From Spirochaetaceae bacterium (GTDB lineage: Bacteria > Spirochaetota > Spirochaetia > Treponematales > Breznakiellaceae): a stretch of DNA of 10,978 bases. The stretch is from NCBI GenBank assembly GCA_031256815.1, contig JAIRPU010000113.1, positions 1 to 10,978 on the forward strand. Reading direction: 5' to 3'. Position 1 is the stretch's first letter. Each line of letters starts with the position of its first letter. The notes under the pieces are model-generated. The model was not told where the DNA came from and made no database searches. It was given only the letters and a program-made list of their open reading frames with translations. Shown piece after piece: positions 1 to 6,547 of the stretch. The translations under genes and the position numbers were made by a program.

Positions 1-684
1 AGTGATTCTGTATTTGGCGCTGTTAAACCTGAAATTGTCGTCTATTATTACGGCGGCGCCGCCGCCGCCGCCGCCTGCGCCTAACGCCACGCCGCTTGAG
101 CTGCCGCCTGCGCCGCCGCCGCCAACAACAAGCAGACGCCCATATATATTCGGTGCTGTTTCAATTCCGTTTTTTTTAAATGTTAAATACTGAACAGCAT
201 TTGATGCGGTAAATTCAAAAACGTGCATTTCGTCCCAGCTGCCGCCTGTACCCGGAATAAAAAAAATCATTCCGCCTTCCGCCATTTCTTTTTGCGATTC
301 CAAAAGCTCTATAGAAACATTGTTGTTTATGGGTTCTACCTTGTAGCGTTCTGTTTTGTTTACAGGAAAATTTCCAAAATAAAGTGTAGGAGTTTCGCTT
401 GGAGCGGCTGGAAACGCCGCAATGCTTATTGTAATTTCTTCGTCTATGGGCGCGGCCATTTTAATCGTCCTGCTTGTTGAACTAAATAATTTATGGGCTT
501 CGTATTTATTCCCTTTTAAACTCACAGAAATAATATATTCTGTAACTGGAGGGTTCCCACCCGCGGCCAGCGGCAGTAAAACTTTCATATTAAACTGAGA
601 TTCCACTTCCGGCAGCCGGCAGCAGTACAGCGCGGCGGCAAACGCCGCCATTGTAATAAACATTAAAAACCGGATTTTGTTCAT
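1..684 (-). CDS. Glycine-rich lipoprotein, partial (N-terminal 228 residues)
   Basis: The reading frame starts at the ATG on bases 682-684 and stays open to the left edge, so the C-terminus is missing. An AAGGG ribosome site lies about eight bases upstream, overlapping the end of the preceding gene 14 bp away. Residues 1-20 form a signal peptide (basic NKIR, then a hydrophobic stretch) ending at a Cys-Cys pair (C21-C22), which suggests a lipoprotein with a loose spirochaetal lipobox. Residues about 30-170 look like beta-rich, immunoglobulin-like or carbohydrate-binding-like modules, with no family I can name. From about residue 184, LLVVGGGGAGG followed by a second run of six glycines (204-209) resembles the glycine-rich domain found in secreted and phage-tail-like proteins. 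The gene is last in a four-gene run of exported proteins. Function is unknown; a surface or adhesin-like role is a guess. The frame is confident, the role is not. Confidence 0.72.
   Translation of the reverse strand, partial: MNKIRFLMFITMAAFAAALYCCRLPEVESQFNMKVLLPLAAGGNPPVTEYIISVSLKGNKYEAHKLFSSTSRTIKMAAPIDEEITISIAAFPAAPSETPTLYFGNFPVNKTERYKVEPINNNVSIELLESQKEMAEGGMIFFIPGTGGSWDEMHVFEFTASNAVQYLTFKKNGIETAPNIYGRLLVVGGGGAGGSSSGVALGAGGGGGGAAVIIDDNFRFNSAKYRIT
58..123. repeat. GCC/GGC trinucleotide runs inside the glycine-rich gene
   Basis: Six uninterrupted GCC units (58-75) and four more (112-123) lie on the plus strand. Read on the coding (minus) strand they are GGC glycine codons. Because the unit is three bases, slippage would change the length of the glycine run without shifting the frame. 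Confidence 0.7.
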
Positions 685-698
685 TTTTACCCTTACTT

Positions 699-1934
699 CT
701 ACATTGAAATTAACAGTCCGAGCCTTAAATCCCATTTCATTGGCGTATTTCTAATATACACACTATCCGGCCCGTTGTCCGGAAAGAAAAATATGGCGCT
801 TATGTTAAAAGAAAGGTCGGAAAGCGGCGTCCAAATTACGCCCGCGTAAAACTCTTCGCCCAGCAAAAAACCGTTTGCGTTTTCGTTCTGATAATCTATA
901 TATTGCCAAAAATCCGGCATATAGTCGCTGTCAAGCCGCGCAAAAAGCATAAGGCTTGTGTTAAACGATAATGTTGGCGTAAGTATGGCGGTGTAAATTA
1001 ACTGCAAATTTAAAAGCCGCGCCACTTCAGGGTCGTAGATAAGCCCAACCTGGCGTTTGTTTATAAAAGGCAGCGGCAATGGTTCGTCCAGCGCCCCCCA
1101 AAAGAGGTTTGTGTTAAAAGAAAGCTCCGCTTTTAATGGCTGGTTTAAGTGCACGCGAAGGCTAAAAAGCGCCGCCAAACCTATTGTGCTTTCATCTGAT
1201 TCTACGCCTGCAGAAAGAAGGCCTCCGGCGTCCATTGTAATATTTTCTTTTAAAACAAGCGCCGCGCCCGCCAAAAAGAACATTGTGCTTGAAGTGGAGC
1301 CTTTTCGCATATCGGCTTCCCGTATAAATTCGGCGCTAAACCTTGAGCCTTCAAGCGATTCGGGCTTAAAATGATACGCCAGCGACATTAAAAGATGAGG
1401 CGGAGCAAAATAATTCTGTCTGTAATAATCATCTTTATCCTGAGCGTTTAAAAATATTTTTGCCGTTTCTTTATATAAAAGCCCCGTATAAAATGCCGAG
1501 GCGCTGATTCCGTGTTCTCCTGCCGAAAACCGGAGCTTTGCGCCGTCGAACATTCCATTTGCGGAAAGCGAAATTATATCGGAAAATGGAATACGCCCAA
1601 GTTCGGCAAAAAAAGCCGGATCAGGAAAAATTGTAAGCCGCGCGCTGTCCAGCTCCGGCGCAATTTTCCAGTTTTCGATATTGCTTAAAACCGCTTCGTT
1701 AATTGCGCTGACGCCGGCTTTAAGGTAAATCGATGTCATTGGCGCCGGACGAAAAGAAAACCAGCTGGAAATACGCCCGGATTCATATATTTCATTTGGA
1801 TTATCTATTGCGGCGACAGTGTTTTCAAAGCGGAACTCATTTGAAAAAAGCAATCCACATTCCCAGCCTGACAGCGCCGGCGAAAATGCCGCCATAATCA
1901 GGCCAAAAAAAAGCGTTTTTAAGCAAGCGTTCAT
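699..1934 (-). CDS. Probable outer-membrane beta-barrel protein
   Basis: This 411-residue protein has an N-terminal signal peptide (MNACLKTLFFGLIMAAFSPALS, cleavage near residue 22). The rest is a long series of short amphipathic strands with alternating hydrophobic residues and polar turns, for example LQLIYTAILTPTLSFNTSLM and EEFYAGVIWTPLSDLSFNIS, as in porin-like barrels. The segment with LGRIPFSD followed by FDGAKLRFSA (about residues 110-135) recalls the early strands of substrate-specific porins. The final strand (KWDLRLGLLISM) ends in Met rather than the aromatic residue typical of proteobacterial porins. The ATG lies two bases after the stop of the upstream gene, and no strong ribosome site is visible, so translation is probably coupled to that gene. 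I cannot assign a named family. An outer-membrane channel or receptor is inferred from strand pattern only. Confidence 0.7.
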   Translation of the reverse strand: MNACLKTLFFGLIMAAFSPALSGWECGLLFSNEFRFENTVAAIDNPNEIYESGRISSWFSFRPAPMTSIYLKAGVSAINEAVLSNIENWKIAPELDSARLTIFPDPAFFAELGRIPFSDIISLSANGMFDGAKLRFSAGEHGISASAFYTGLLYKETAKIFLNAQDKDDYYRQNYFAPPHLLMSLAYHFKPESLEGSRFSAEFIREADMRKGSTSSTMFFLAGAALVLKENITMDAGGLLSAGVESDESTIGLAALFSLRVHLNQPLKAELSFNTNLFWGALDEPLPLPFINKRQVGLIYDPEVARLLNLQLIYTAILTPTLSFNTSLMLFARLDSDYMPDFWQYIDYQNENANGFLLGEEFYAGVIWTPLSDLSFNISAIFFFPDNGPDSVYIRNTPMKWDLRLGLLISM

Positions 1935-1936
1935 CG

Positions 1937-2362
1937 CTATTTTATGGCGCTCATTCTGCTTAATATTTGCAGAAACTTCTCACCTGAAAATGAATCCGAA
2001 GGGTCGTCATCTTCATCAAAAACTCCAATATAAATCATTTCACGGAAAGCATAGCGGCGGTTCTTAAAAATTGAATAAAAAATACCGCCTTTTAACTGAT
2101 AAACCCGCATTAAAATAAGCGCAAGCCCGGCAAGGTTTGCGTTTGCGTCAAACGGAGCATTCGCGGGCAGCGCTTTAAAACTTATTGCATAGAATACCGC
2201 ATCGCGTTCATTGTATGGTTCTCCGTGAGAAGCAAAACTCCATACGCAGGCATCGCCCCAGCTTACTTCGCTTTGCGCCAAAAGCCTGTCAATATCGCTT
2301 GCCTCTTGCGCCCATGCGGACGCGGCGCAAAACGCAAGCAAAAAACCTGGAATCCATTTCAC
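1937..2362 (-). CDS. Small secreted protein of unknown function (141 aa)
   Basis: The gene starts with GTG (bases 2360-2362), preceded by GGAAG with a six-base spacer; no ATG gives a better match. Residues 1-18 are a signal peptide cleaved after Ala-Trp-Ala (AWA/QE). The mature part is about 120 residues. It opens with an acidic helix (ASDIDRLLAQ), has a central Ala/Leu-rich helical stretch, then an aromatic and basic block with the order KGGIFYSIFKNRRYAFREM, and a C-terminal GEKFLQILSRM helix. From memory, similar small secreted proteins recur next to outer-membrane proteins in Treponema, but I cannot name a family. It lies between a periplasmic TPR protein (22-base gap) and a probable beta-barrel (2-base gap), so it most likely works in the periplasm with them. 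An enzymatic role seems unlikely, as no catalytic motif is visible. Confidence 0.7.
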   Translation of the reverse strand: MKWIPGFLLAFCAASAWAQEASDIDRLLAQSEVSWGDACVWSFASHGEPYNERDAVFYAISFKALPANAPFDANANLAGLALILMRVYQLKGGIFYSIFKNRRYAFREMIYIGVFDEDDDPSDSFSGEKFLQILSRMSAIK

Positions 2363-2384
2363 GGCACACTTCCATACTGATTCG

Positions 2385-3599
2385 TTATTCCATTGAAATC
2401 TTCTGAATTATCTGGTTACTGCGCTCTCCATAACGAACAGGGTCAGCTTCCGCGGCGCTTTTAAGATAAACAATCGCATCCGCCGAACGCCCGCTGGTAG
2501 CGGCGTTTACACCCATGGCGTACTGCACAAGCGCATAATCCGCTCCAAATTGCAGCGCGGAACGGTAGTACTGTTCAGCTACTTCGTAATTTTTTCTTTC
2601 GTAAGAAATTAAACCAAGATAATAGTAAGGCGCAAAATGTCCCGGTTTCTGGTATAATGAATCCAAAAAGAACGATTCCGCGTCATCAAAATTTCTTGCA
2701 GAATAGGCGCGCTGGCCGGCGTCAACAAGCTCGGCAAACGTGTATCTGGATTGAATGTAGGCGCTGTAATCGCGGTGCATGGCAAACAGGCTGGCCCACG
2801 ATGTTATGCGGCCAAGCACAAGTTTGCTGTTTTCCGCAGCGGTATTTTCCGGTTTTAGAAGCAAAAATGATTCTGTAAGCGCGCGAAAATAATCGCCATT
2901 CCCGCCGGAATTCAAAAAGAACGAAACTATTGCCCATGAAATAGCATGGAAGTTTTCCGGTTCCCTGTCTGTAAGGTCTGCATTAAATACGGCTTCAAAC
3001 GAAGGTTCACGGCGCTCTTCGGCAAGCCGTTTAACAGTATCAAGCCACGCAAGGTTTTCTTCATAAGAAAGCTCGCGGGTTTCTTTGTTGAATTTTAGCG
3101 TATTAAAATATATAGCAAACCCTTCCCTCATCCAGCGCGGCGGCTGCGGAACAAAGGCGCGGAAAAACTGCAAAAACGCCTGATGCGGCAGAATACGCTC
3201 TTCTTCGGGGCTTCCGCGGTGAATAACAAGCTCGCGTTTATCCGGCTGGTTATAGTGCAGATAAACAGCGCCGTCCCGCGTGGACGTAAGCTTTGATTTT
3301 ACATAGGCGTCGTATGCCGCCTTGTCAACAAAAGCTCTTACCTTTAGCGGGCCCTGCATTTGCGAAAGATTAAACCGGAAGAGCCGGTTGTATACGTCAA
3401 AACGGCTTTCGAGTTCGCGTAATAACATCTCTGCGTCATAACTGCCGCCCTGCGAGGTAATGTCGAACACATGGTTACGTACTTGAACCTCGGCAAGTAC
3501 AGGCTGCGATGCCGGAACCGGCATCGTGTAAAAAACGTCCTGGGCAAAAACAAAAACCGCAGACACACAAAACAGCGTCACGGATATGTATATTTTCAT
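2385..3599 (-). CDS. Secreted TPR protein with degenerate peptidase-MA-like (gluzincin) domain
   Basis: I place the start at the ATG on bases 3597-3599, giving 404 residues, because GGAGG (3605-3609) sits six bases upstream of it. A longer reading from a TTG at 3614 would put that ribosome site inside the gene. Residues 1-19 are a signal peptide (cleavage FVFA/QD). Residues about 40-280 follow the layout of peptidase-MA-like proteins. In these, HExxH is followed after about 18 residues by a WxxEGxA motif carrying the third zinc ligand. Here the first motif reads H139-Q-A-F-L143, so the catalytic Glu and second His are lost, while WMREGFA (156-162) is kept. It is therefore probably not an active protease. 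Residues about 290-390 hold about three TPR units (YYYLGLISYERKNYEVAEQYY is typical). It heads the four-gene run and may scaffold envelope proteins in the periplasm. The fold assignment is from motif order and is moderately sure. Confidence 0.75.
   Translation of the reverse strand: MKIYISVTLFCVSAVFVFAQDVFYTMPVPASQPVLAEVQVRNHVFDITSQGGSYDAEMLLRELESRFDVYNRLFRFNLSQMQGPLKVRAFVDKAAYDAYVKSKLTSTRDGAVYLHYNQPDKRELVIHRGSPEEERILPHQAFLQFFRAFVPQPPRWMREGFAIYFNTLKFNKETRELSYEENLAWLDTVKRLAEERREPSFEAVFNADLTDREPENFHAISWAIVSFFLNSGGNGDYFRALTESFLLLKPENTAAENSKLVLGRITSWASLFAMHRDYSAYIQSRYTFAELVDAGQRAYSARNFDDAESFFLDSLYQKPGHFAPYYYLGLISYERKNYEVAEQYYRSALQFGADYALVQYAMGVNAATSGRSADAIVYLKSAAEADPVRYGERSNQIIQKISME
3507..3526. 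repeat. Perfect inverted repeat inside a coding region
   Basis: Two 9-base arms (CGATGCCGG and CCGGCATCG) are separated by AA, about 75 bases after the start of the TPR protein gene. The DNA encodes residues around MPVPAS, so codon choice could explain part of it. Half of it recurs upstream of this gene and upstream of mmsA. Confidence 0.55.
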
Positions 3600-3604
3600 T
3601 GTCA

Positions 3605-3609
3605 TCCTC
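3605..3609 (-). promoter_or_regulatory. Ribosome-binding site that decides the start of the TPR protein
   Basis: On the minus strand GGAGG is followed by a six-base spacer and ATG AAA. It overlaps the codons of a longer alternative reading from TTG, which argues against that longer form. Confidence 0.7.
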
Positions 3610-3653
3610 CACAATTATATGCTACAATTTTTATACACTTGTGTCTATATTTT

Positions 3654-3668
3654 CGGCATAAAATGCCG
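3654..3668. promoter_or_regulatory. Short inverted repeat in the divergent intergenic region
   Basis: Arms CGGCAT and ATGCCG are separated by AAA. The site lies between the divergently oriented TPR gene and chvE, about 55 bases upstream of the former. It could be an operator or a small leader hairpin for the leftward operon. No convincing -35/-10 pair was found for the leftward direction: the best -10 (TATAAT on the minus strand at 3614-3619) has no good -35 and sits too close to the ribosome site. Confidence 0.3.
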
Positions 3669-3689
3669 GTTCCTGTATATATTTTGTAC

Positions 3690-3718
3690 CTGACAGTGTT
3701 AAATCAATTATATATATA
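3690..3718 (+). promoter_or_regulatory. Probable promoter of chvE-mmsA-mmsB
   Basis: CTGACA (3690-3695, five of six matches to TTGACA) is followed by a 17-base spacer and TATATA (3713-3718); TATAAA two bases further on is an alternative -10. This would give a leader of roughly 75 bases before the chvE start. An 8-bp palindrome TTGCGCAA (3737-3744) lies just downstream of the predicted transcript start and could be an operator, but it is too short to claim. Confidence 0.4.
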
Positions 3719-3784
3719 AAAAATCAAGCATTACTATTGCGCAAACGGAATTTATAAAATAAAATTGGCATATCAAATATTTTC

Positions 3785-3790
3785 AGGAGG
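3785..3790 (+). promoter_or_regulatory. Ribosome-binding site fixing the chvE start
   Basis: AGGAGG is followed ten bases later by the ATG at 3801. An upstream in-frame start near 3765 would place this site inside the gene and would push the lipoprotein signal away from the N-terminus, so the start at 3801 is preferred. Confidence 0.8.
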
Positions 3791-3800
3791 AAAATTTTTT

Positions 3801-4877
3801 ATGAAAAAAATTGCTTTTGCAATACTTGCGGCGGCCCTTGTGCTGTCGTTCGGTTTTGCCGGCTGCGCAAAGAAGGGCAGCGGTAAAGTTAAAATTGGTG
3901 TTTCTATGCCCACGCAGAGTTTGCAGCGCTGGAATCAGGACGGTTCTAACATGAAGACCCAGCTTGAAGCCGCAGGCTATGAAGTTGACTTGCAGTTTGG
4001 CGGCGATAACGATATCCCAACCCAGATAAATCAGATTCAAAACATGATTGCCGGAGGGGTTAAGGCCATTGTAATTGCGGCTATAGACGGAAGTTCTCTA
4101 ACGGAAGTGCTTAAAGAAGCAAAATCCCACAACATTCCCGTTATTTCCTACGACCGCCTTATTATGAACAGCGACGCGGTATCTTATTATGCAACATTCG
4201 ACAATAACCTCGTAGGGGTTATGCAGGGCAAGTTCATTGAAGAACGTCTCGGTCTTCCCGCGGCGGAAGGGCCTTTTAATATCGAACTGATTACCGGCGC
4301 TCCGGATGACAATAACATAATATTTTTCTTCGGCGGGGCAATGAGCGTGTTAAAGCCATATATCGACAGCGGCAAGCTCGTTGTAAAATCCGGACAGATT
4401 GAGCGCGCGCAGTGCGCTACTCCAAACTGGTCAACAGAAGAGGCGCAGAAACGGTTTGAAAACCTTATCCAGACCTACAACTACAGGCCGGGCGGAACAA
4501 AACTTGACGCCGTTCTTGCATCAAACGATTCAACCGCAAACGGTGTAACCAACGCCCTTGTTGGCGCCGGCTGGAATAAAGATAACTTTCCAATTCTTAC
4601 CGGTCAGGATTGCGATAAACCATCTGTAAAAAACATGATTGCCGGAACCCAGACAATGTCTGTTTTCAAAGATACGCGTACTCTTGCAACCAAAGTTGTC
4701 AGCATGGTTGACGCGCTTATGAAGGGCAGCAACCCTGAGGTAAATGATACAAGTACCTACAATAATGGTACTGGTGTTATTCCTTCATATCTTTGTGAAC
4801 CTGTGGTTGTTACTACGGCAAATTACGAAGAAATGCTTATTAAATCCGGTTATTATAAAGCGCAGGATATTCAGTAG
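3801..4877 (+). CDS. chvE: Multiple-monosaccharide ABC transporter, sugar-binding lipoprotein (ChvE type)
   Basis: This 358-residue protein would capture sugars such as xylose, arabinose, glucose or galactose outside the inner membrane and deliver them to the MmsA/MmsB importer. The N-terminus is a lipoprotein signal (MKKI, hydrophobic core, lipobox FAGC with Cys22), so it is membrane-anchored rather than freely periplasmic. The mature part follows the periplasmic-binding-protein type 1 fold of ChvE. KIGVSMPTQSLQRWNQDG opens the first lobe, then come the hinge segment VISYDRLI, AVLASNDSTANG in the second lobe, and the ChvE-like GQDCDKPSVKNM and MSVFKDTRTLA. Length matches the family. It leads the operon, 119 bp ahead of mmsA, with a hairpin in the gap. 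The exact sugar cannot be read from sequence; a nearby beta-xylosidase makes pentoses plausible. The family call is confident. Confidence 0.93.
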   Translation: MKKIAFAILAAALVLSFGFAGCAKKGSGKVKIGVSMPTQSLQRWNQDGSNMKTQLEAAGYEVDLQFGGDNDIPTQINQIQNMIAGGVKAIVIAAIDGSSLTEVLKEAKSHNIPVISYDRLIMNSDAVSYYATFDNNLVGVMQGKFIEERLGLPAAEGPFNIELITGAPDDNNIIFFFGGAMSVLKPYIDSGKLVVKSGQIERAQCATPNWSTEEAQKRFENLIQTYNYRPGGTKLDAVLASNDSTANGVTNALVGAGWNKDNFPILTGQDCDKPSVKNMIAGTQTMSVFKDTRTLATKVVSMVDALMKGSNPEVNDTSTYNNGTGVIPSYLCEPVVVTTANYEEMLIKSGYYKAQDIQ

Positions 4878-4888
4878 TATGAATTTGT

Positions 4889-4961
4889 GTTCCGGGTTGC
4901 TTATTCTTAAAAAACGAACGGCTTGCGCCGTTTTAATAAATTCTGAATAACTGCCCGGAAC
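4889..4961 (+). promoter_or_regulatory. Nested stem-loop between chvE and mmsA
   Basis: An inner hairpin, AACGGC (4917-4922) and GCCGTT (4927-4932) around TTGC, is followed by a short T run, like a weak terminator. Outer arms GTTCCGGG (4889-4896) and CCCGGAAC (4954-4961) can close a larger stem around it. In binding-protein operons such gaps often let the first gene be expressed more than the rest, by partial termination or by protecting the upstream mRNA. That role is inferred here. Confidence 0.45.
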
Positions 4962-4996
4962 CGGCATTATGCAAACAGCGCTTTAAGGAGGCACAG

Positions 4997-6529
4997 ATGT
5001 TAGAAAATTTGCTTGAAATGCGCGGTATCTCCAAAGAATTTTCGGGAGTTTACGCGCTAAAAGATGTTAATCTTTCCGTGCGGGAGGGCGAAATTCATGC
5101 GCTTGTAGGTGAAAACGGCGCTGGAAAGTCAACTTTAATGAATGTGCTGTCCGGTGTTTATCCTTATGGCACTTATTCAGGCGAAATTCACTATTGCGGT
5201 GAACTTTGCAAGTTTCATACAATAAAAGAAAGCGAACATAAAGGCATTGTTATTATTCACCAGGAACTTGCGCTTATTCCGTATCTTTCGATTGCCGAAA
5301 ATGTATTTTTGGGTAACGAGCGCGGAGCTTATTTTAATATTGACTGGGACGCGGCAAATGCGGAATCCAAAACCTTTTTAACCAGAGTGGGCCTTACAGA
5401 ATCGCCCCTTACCCTTATAAAGGATATTGGCGTTGGCAAACAGCAGTTGGTTGAAATTGCCAAAGCGCTGGCGAAAAAAGTAGGTTTGCTTATATTGGAT
5501 GAACCTACCGCTTCGCTAAATGAAAATGATTCCCAGCAATTACTCGAACTTTTAATAGAATTAAAGAGAGTTGGGGTTACCAGCATCATTATTTCTCATA
5601 AATTGAATGAAATTTCTTATGTTGCCGACCGCATAACGGTAATCAGGGACGGCACGGTTATTCAAACTTTGGATAAAAAAACCGATTCTTTTGACGAACC
5701 TACGATTATTCACGCTATGGTTGGCCGTGATTTGAGCGACCGTTTTCCAAAACGCTCGCCGAAAATTGGCGAAATTGCATTTGAGGTGCGAAACTGGAAT
5801 GTTGACCACCCGATTTATGACGGCCGTAAAGTTTGCGATAACGTTAATATTAACGTCCGCAAAGGCGAAGTTGTTGGCATTTCCGGACTAATGGGAGCCG
5901 GGCGCACCGAGCTTGCAATGAGCGTGTTTGGTAAAAGTTACGGCGCAAATATAACAGGGCAGGTGTTTATTAACGGAAAAGAAGTGCGTTTGAACTCTGT
6001 ACAGGAGGCGATAGACCATAAACTTGCCTACGTTACAGAAGACCGCAAAGGCAACGGCCTTGTACTTATGAATCCTATTTCTACAAATACAACGCTCGCA
6101 AAAATGAACAAAGTTAGCCATCATGGTGTTATAGACGCGGACAAAGAGGTTCAGGTGGCGGAAAAATACCGCTCCGATATGCGGACAAAGTCCACAGATG
6201 TATATCAAAATGTAGGCAGCCTTTCCGGCGGCAATCAGCAAAAAGTGTTGCTTGCAAAATGGATGTTTGCCGACCCTGATGTGCTTATTTTGGATGAACC
6301 TACACGCGGCATTGATGTAGGCGCAAAATACGACATCTATGTATTAATAAACCAGCTTGTTGCAGAAGGCAAAAGCGTTATTATGATTTCGTCAGAAATG
6401 CCGGAAGTTCTTGGTATGTGCGACAGAATTTATGTTATGAACGAAGGACGCATCGTGGCGGAAATGCCCGCTAAAGAGGCGTCGCAACATTCAATTATGG
6501 CAGCCATACTGCAATCCGAGAAAAAATAA
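4997..6529 (+). CDS. mmsA: Multiple-monosaccharide ABC transporter, ATP-binding protein (MmsA/GguA)
   Basis: A 510-residue tandem ATPase that powers sugar import through MmsB; length and layout match the RbsA/MglA/XylG class. In domain 1, Walker A is GENGAGKST (38-46), the Q-loop is Q89, the signature is the class-typical GVGKQQLVEIAKAL (145-158), Walker B is LLILDEP (164-170) and the switch His is H201. Domain 2 has the usual degenerate Walker A GLMGAGRTE (297-305, Arg for Lys), signature LSGGNQQ (409-415), Walker B VLILDEP (429-435), and Ser in place of the switch His (MISSEMPE). One ATP site is thus expected to be weak, which is normal for this class. The segment around IHYCGELCKFHTIKESEHKGIVIIHQE is close to GguA from memory. 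AAGGAGG lies five bases before the ATG. Ends 18 bp before mmsB. Confidence 0.93.
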   Translation: MLENLLEMRGISKEFSGVYALKDVNLSVREGEIHALVGENGAGKSTLMNVLSGVYPYGTYSGEIHYCGELCKFHTIKESEHKGIVIIHQELALIPYLSIAENVFLGNERGAYFNIDWDAANAESKTFLTRVGLTESPLTLIKDIGVGKQQLVEIAKALAKKVGLLILDEPTASLNENDSQQLLELLIELKRVGVTSIIISHKLNEISYVADRITVIRDGTVIQTLDKKTDSFDEPTIIHAMVGRDLSDRFPKRSPKIGEIAFEVRNWNVDHPIYDGRKVCDNVNINVRKGEVVGISGLMGAGRTELAMSVFGKSYGANITGQVFINGKEVRLNSVQEAIDHKLAYVTEDRKGNGLVLMNPISTNTTLAKMNKVSHHGVIDADKEVQVAEKYRSDMRTKSTDVYQNVGSLSGGNQQKVLLAKWMFADPDVLILDEPTRGIDVGAKYDIYVLINQLVAEGKSVIMISSEMPEVLGMCDRIYVMNEGRIVAEMPAKEASQHSIMAAILQSEKK

Positions 6530-6547
6530 CAGTCATAGGAGTAAAAA

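Noticed and set aside
58..123. Frameshifting phase-variation tract.
   Set aside because: The unit is a trinucleotide in frame with the gene, so length changes would not switch it off.
3600..3614. Upstream TTG start for the TPR protein.
   Set aside because: It would place the GGAGG ribosome site inside the coding sequence and add residues before an otherwise complete signal peptide.
4744..4950. Open frame of 68 codons overlapping the end of chvE.
   Set aside because: It lies mostly within chvE in another frame, has no ribosome site and encodes no recognisable protein.
5879..5914. Damaged second ATP site in MmsA (GLMGAGRTE without the Walker Lys).
   Set aside because: This is the normal state of the second domain in RbsA/MglA/XylG-type ATPases, not a mutation.
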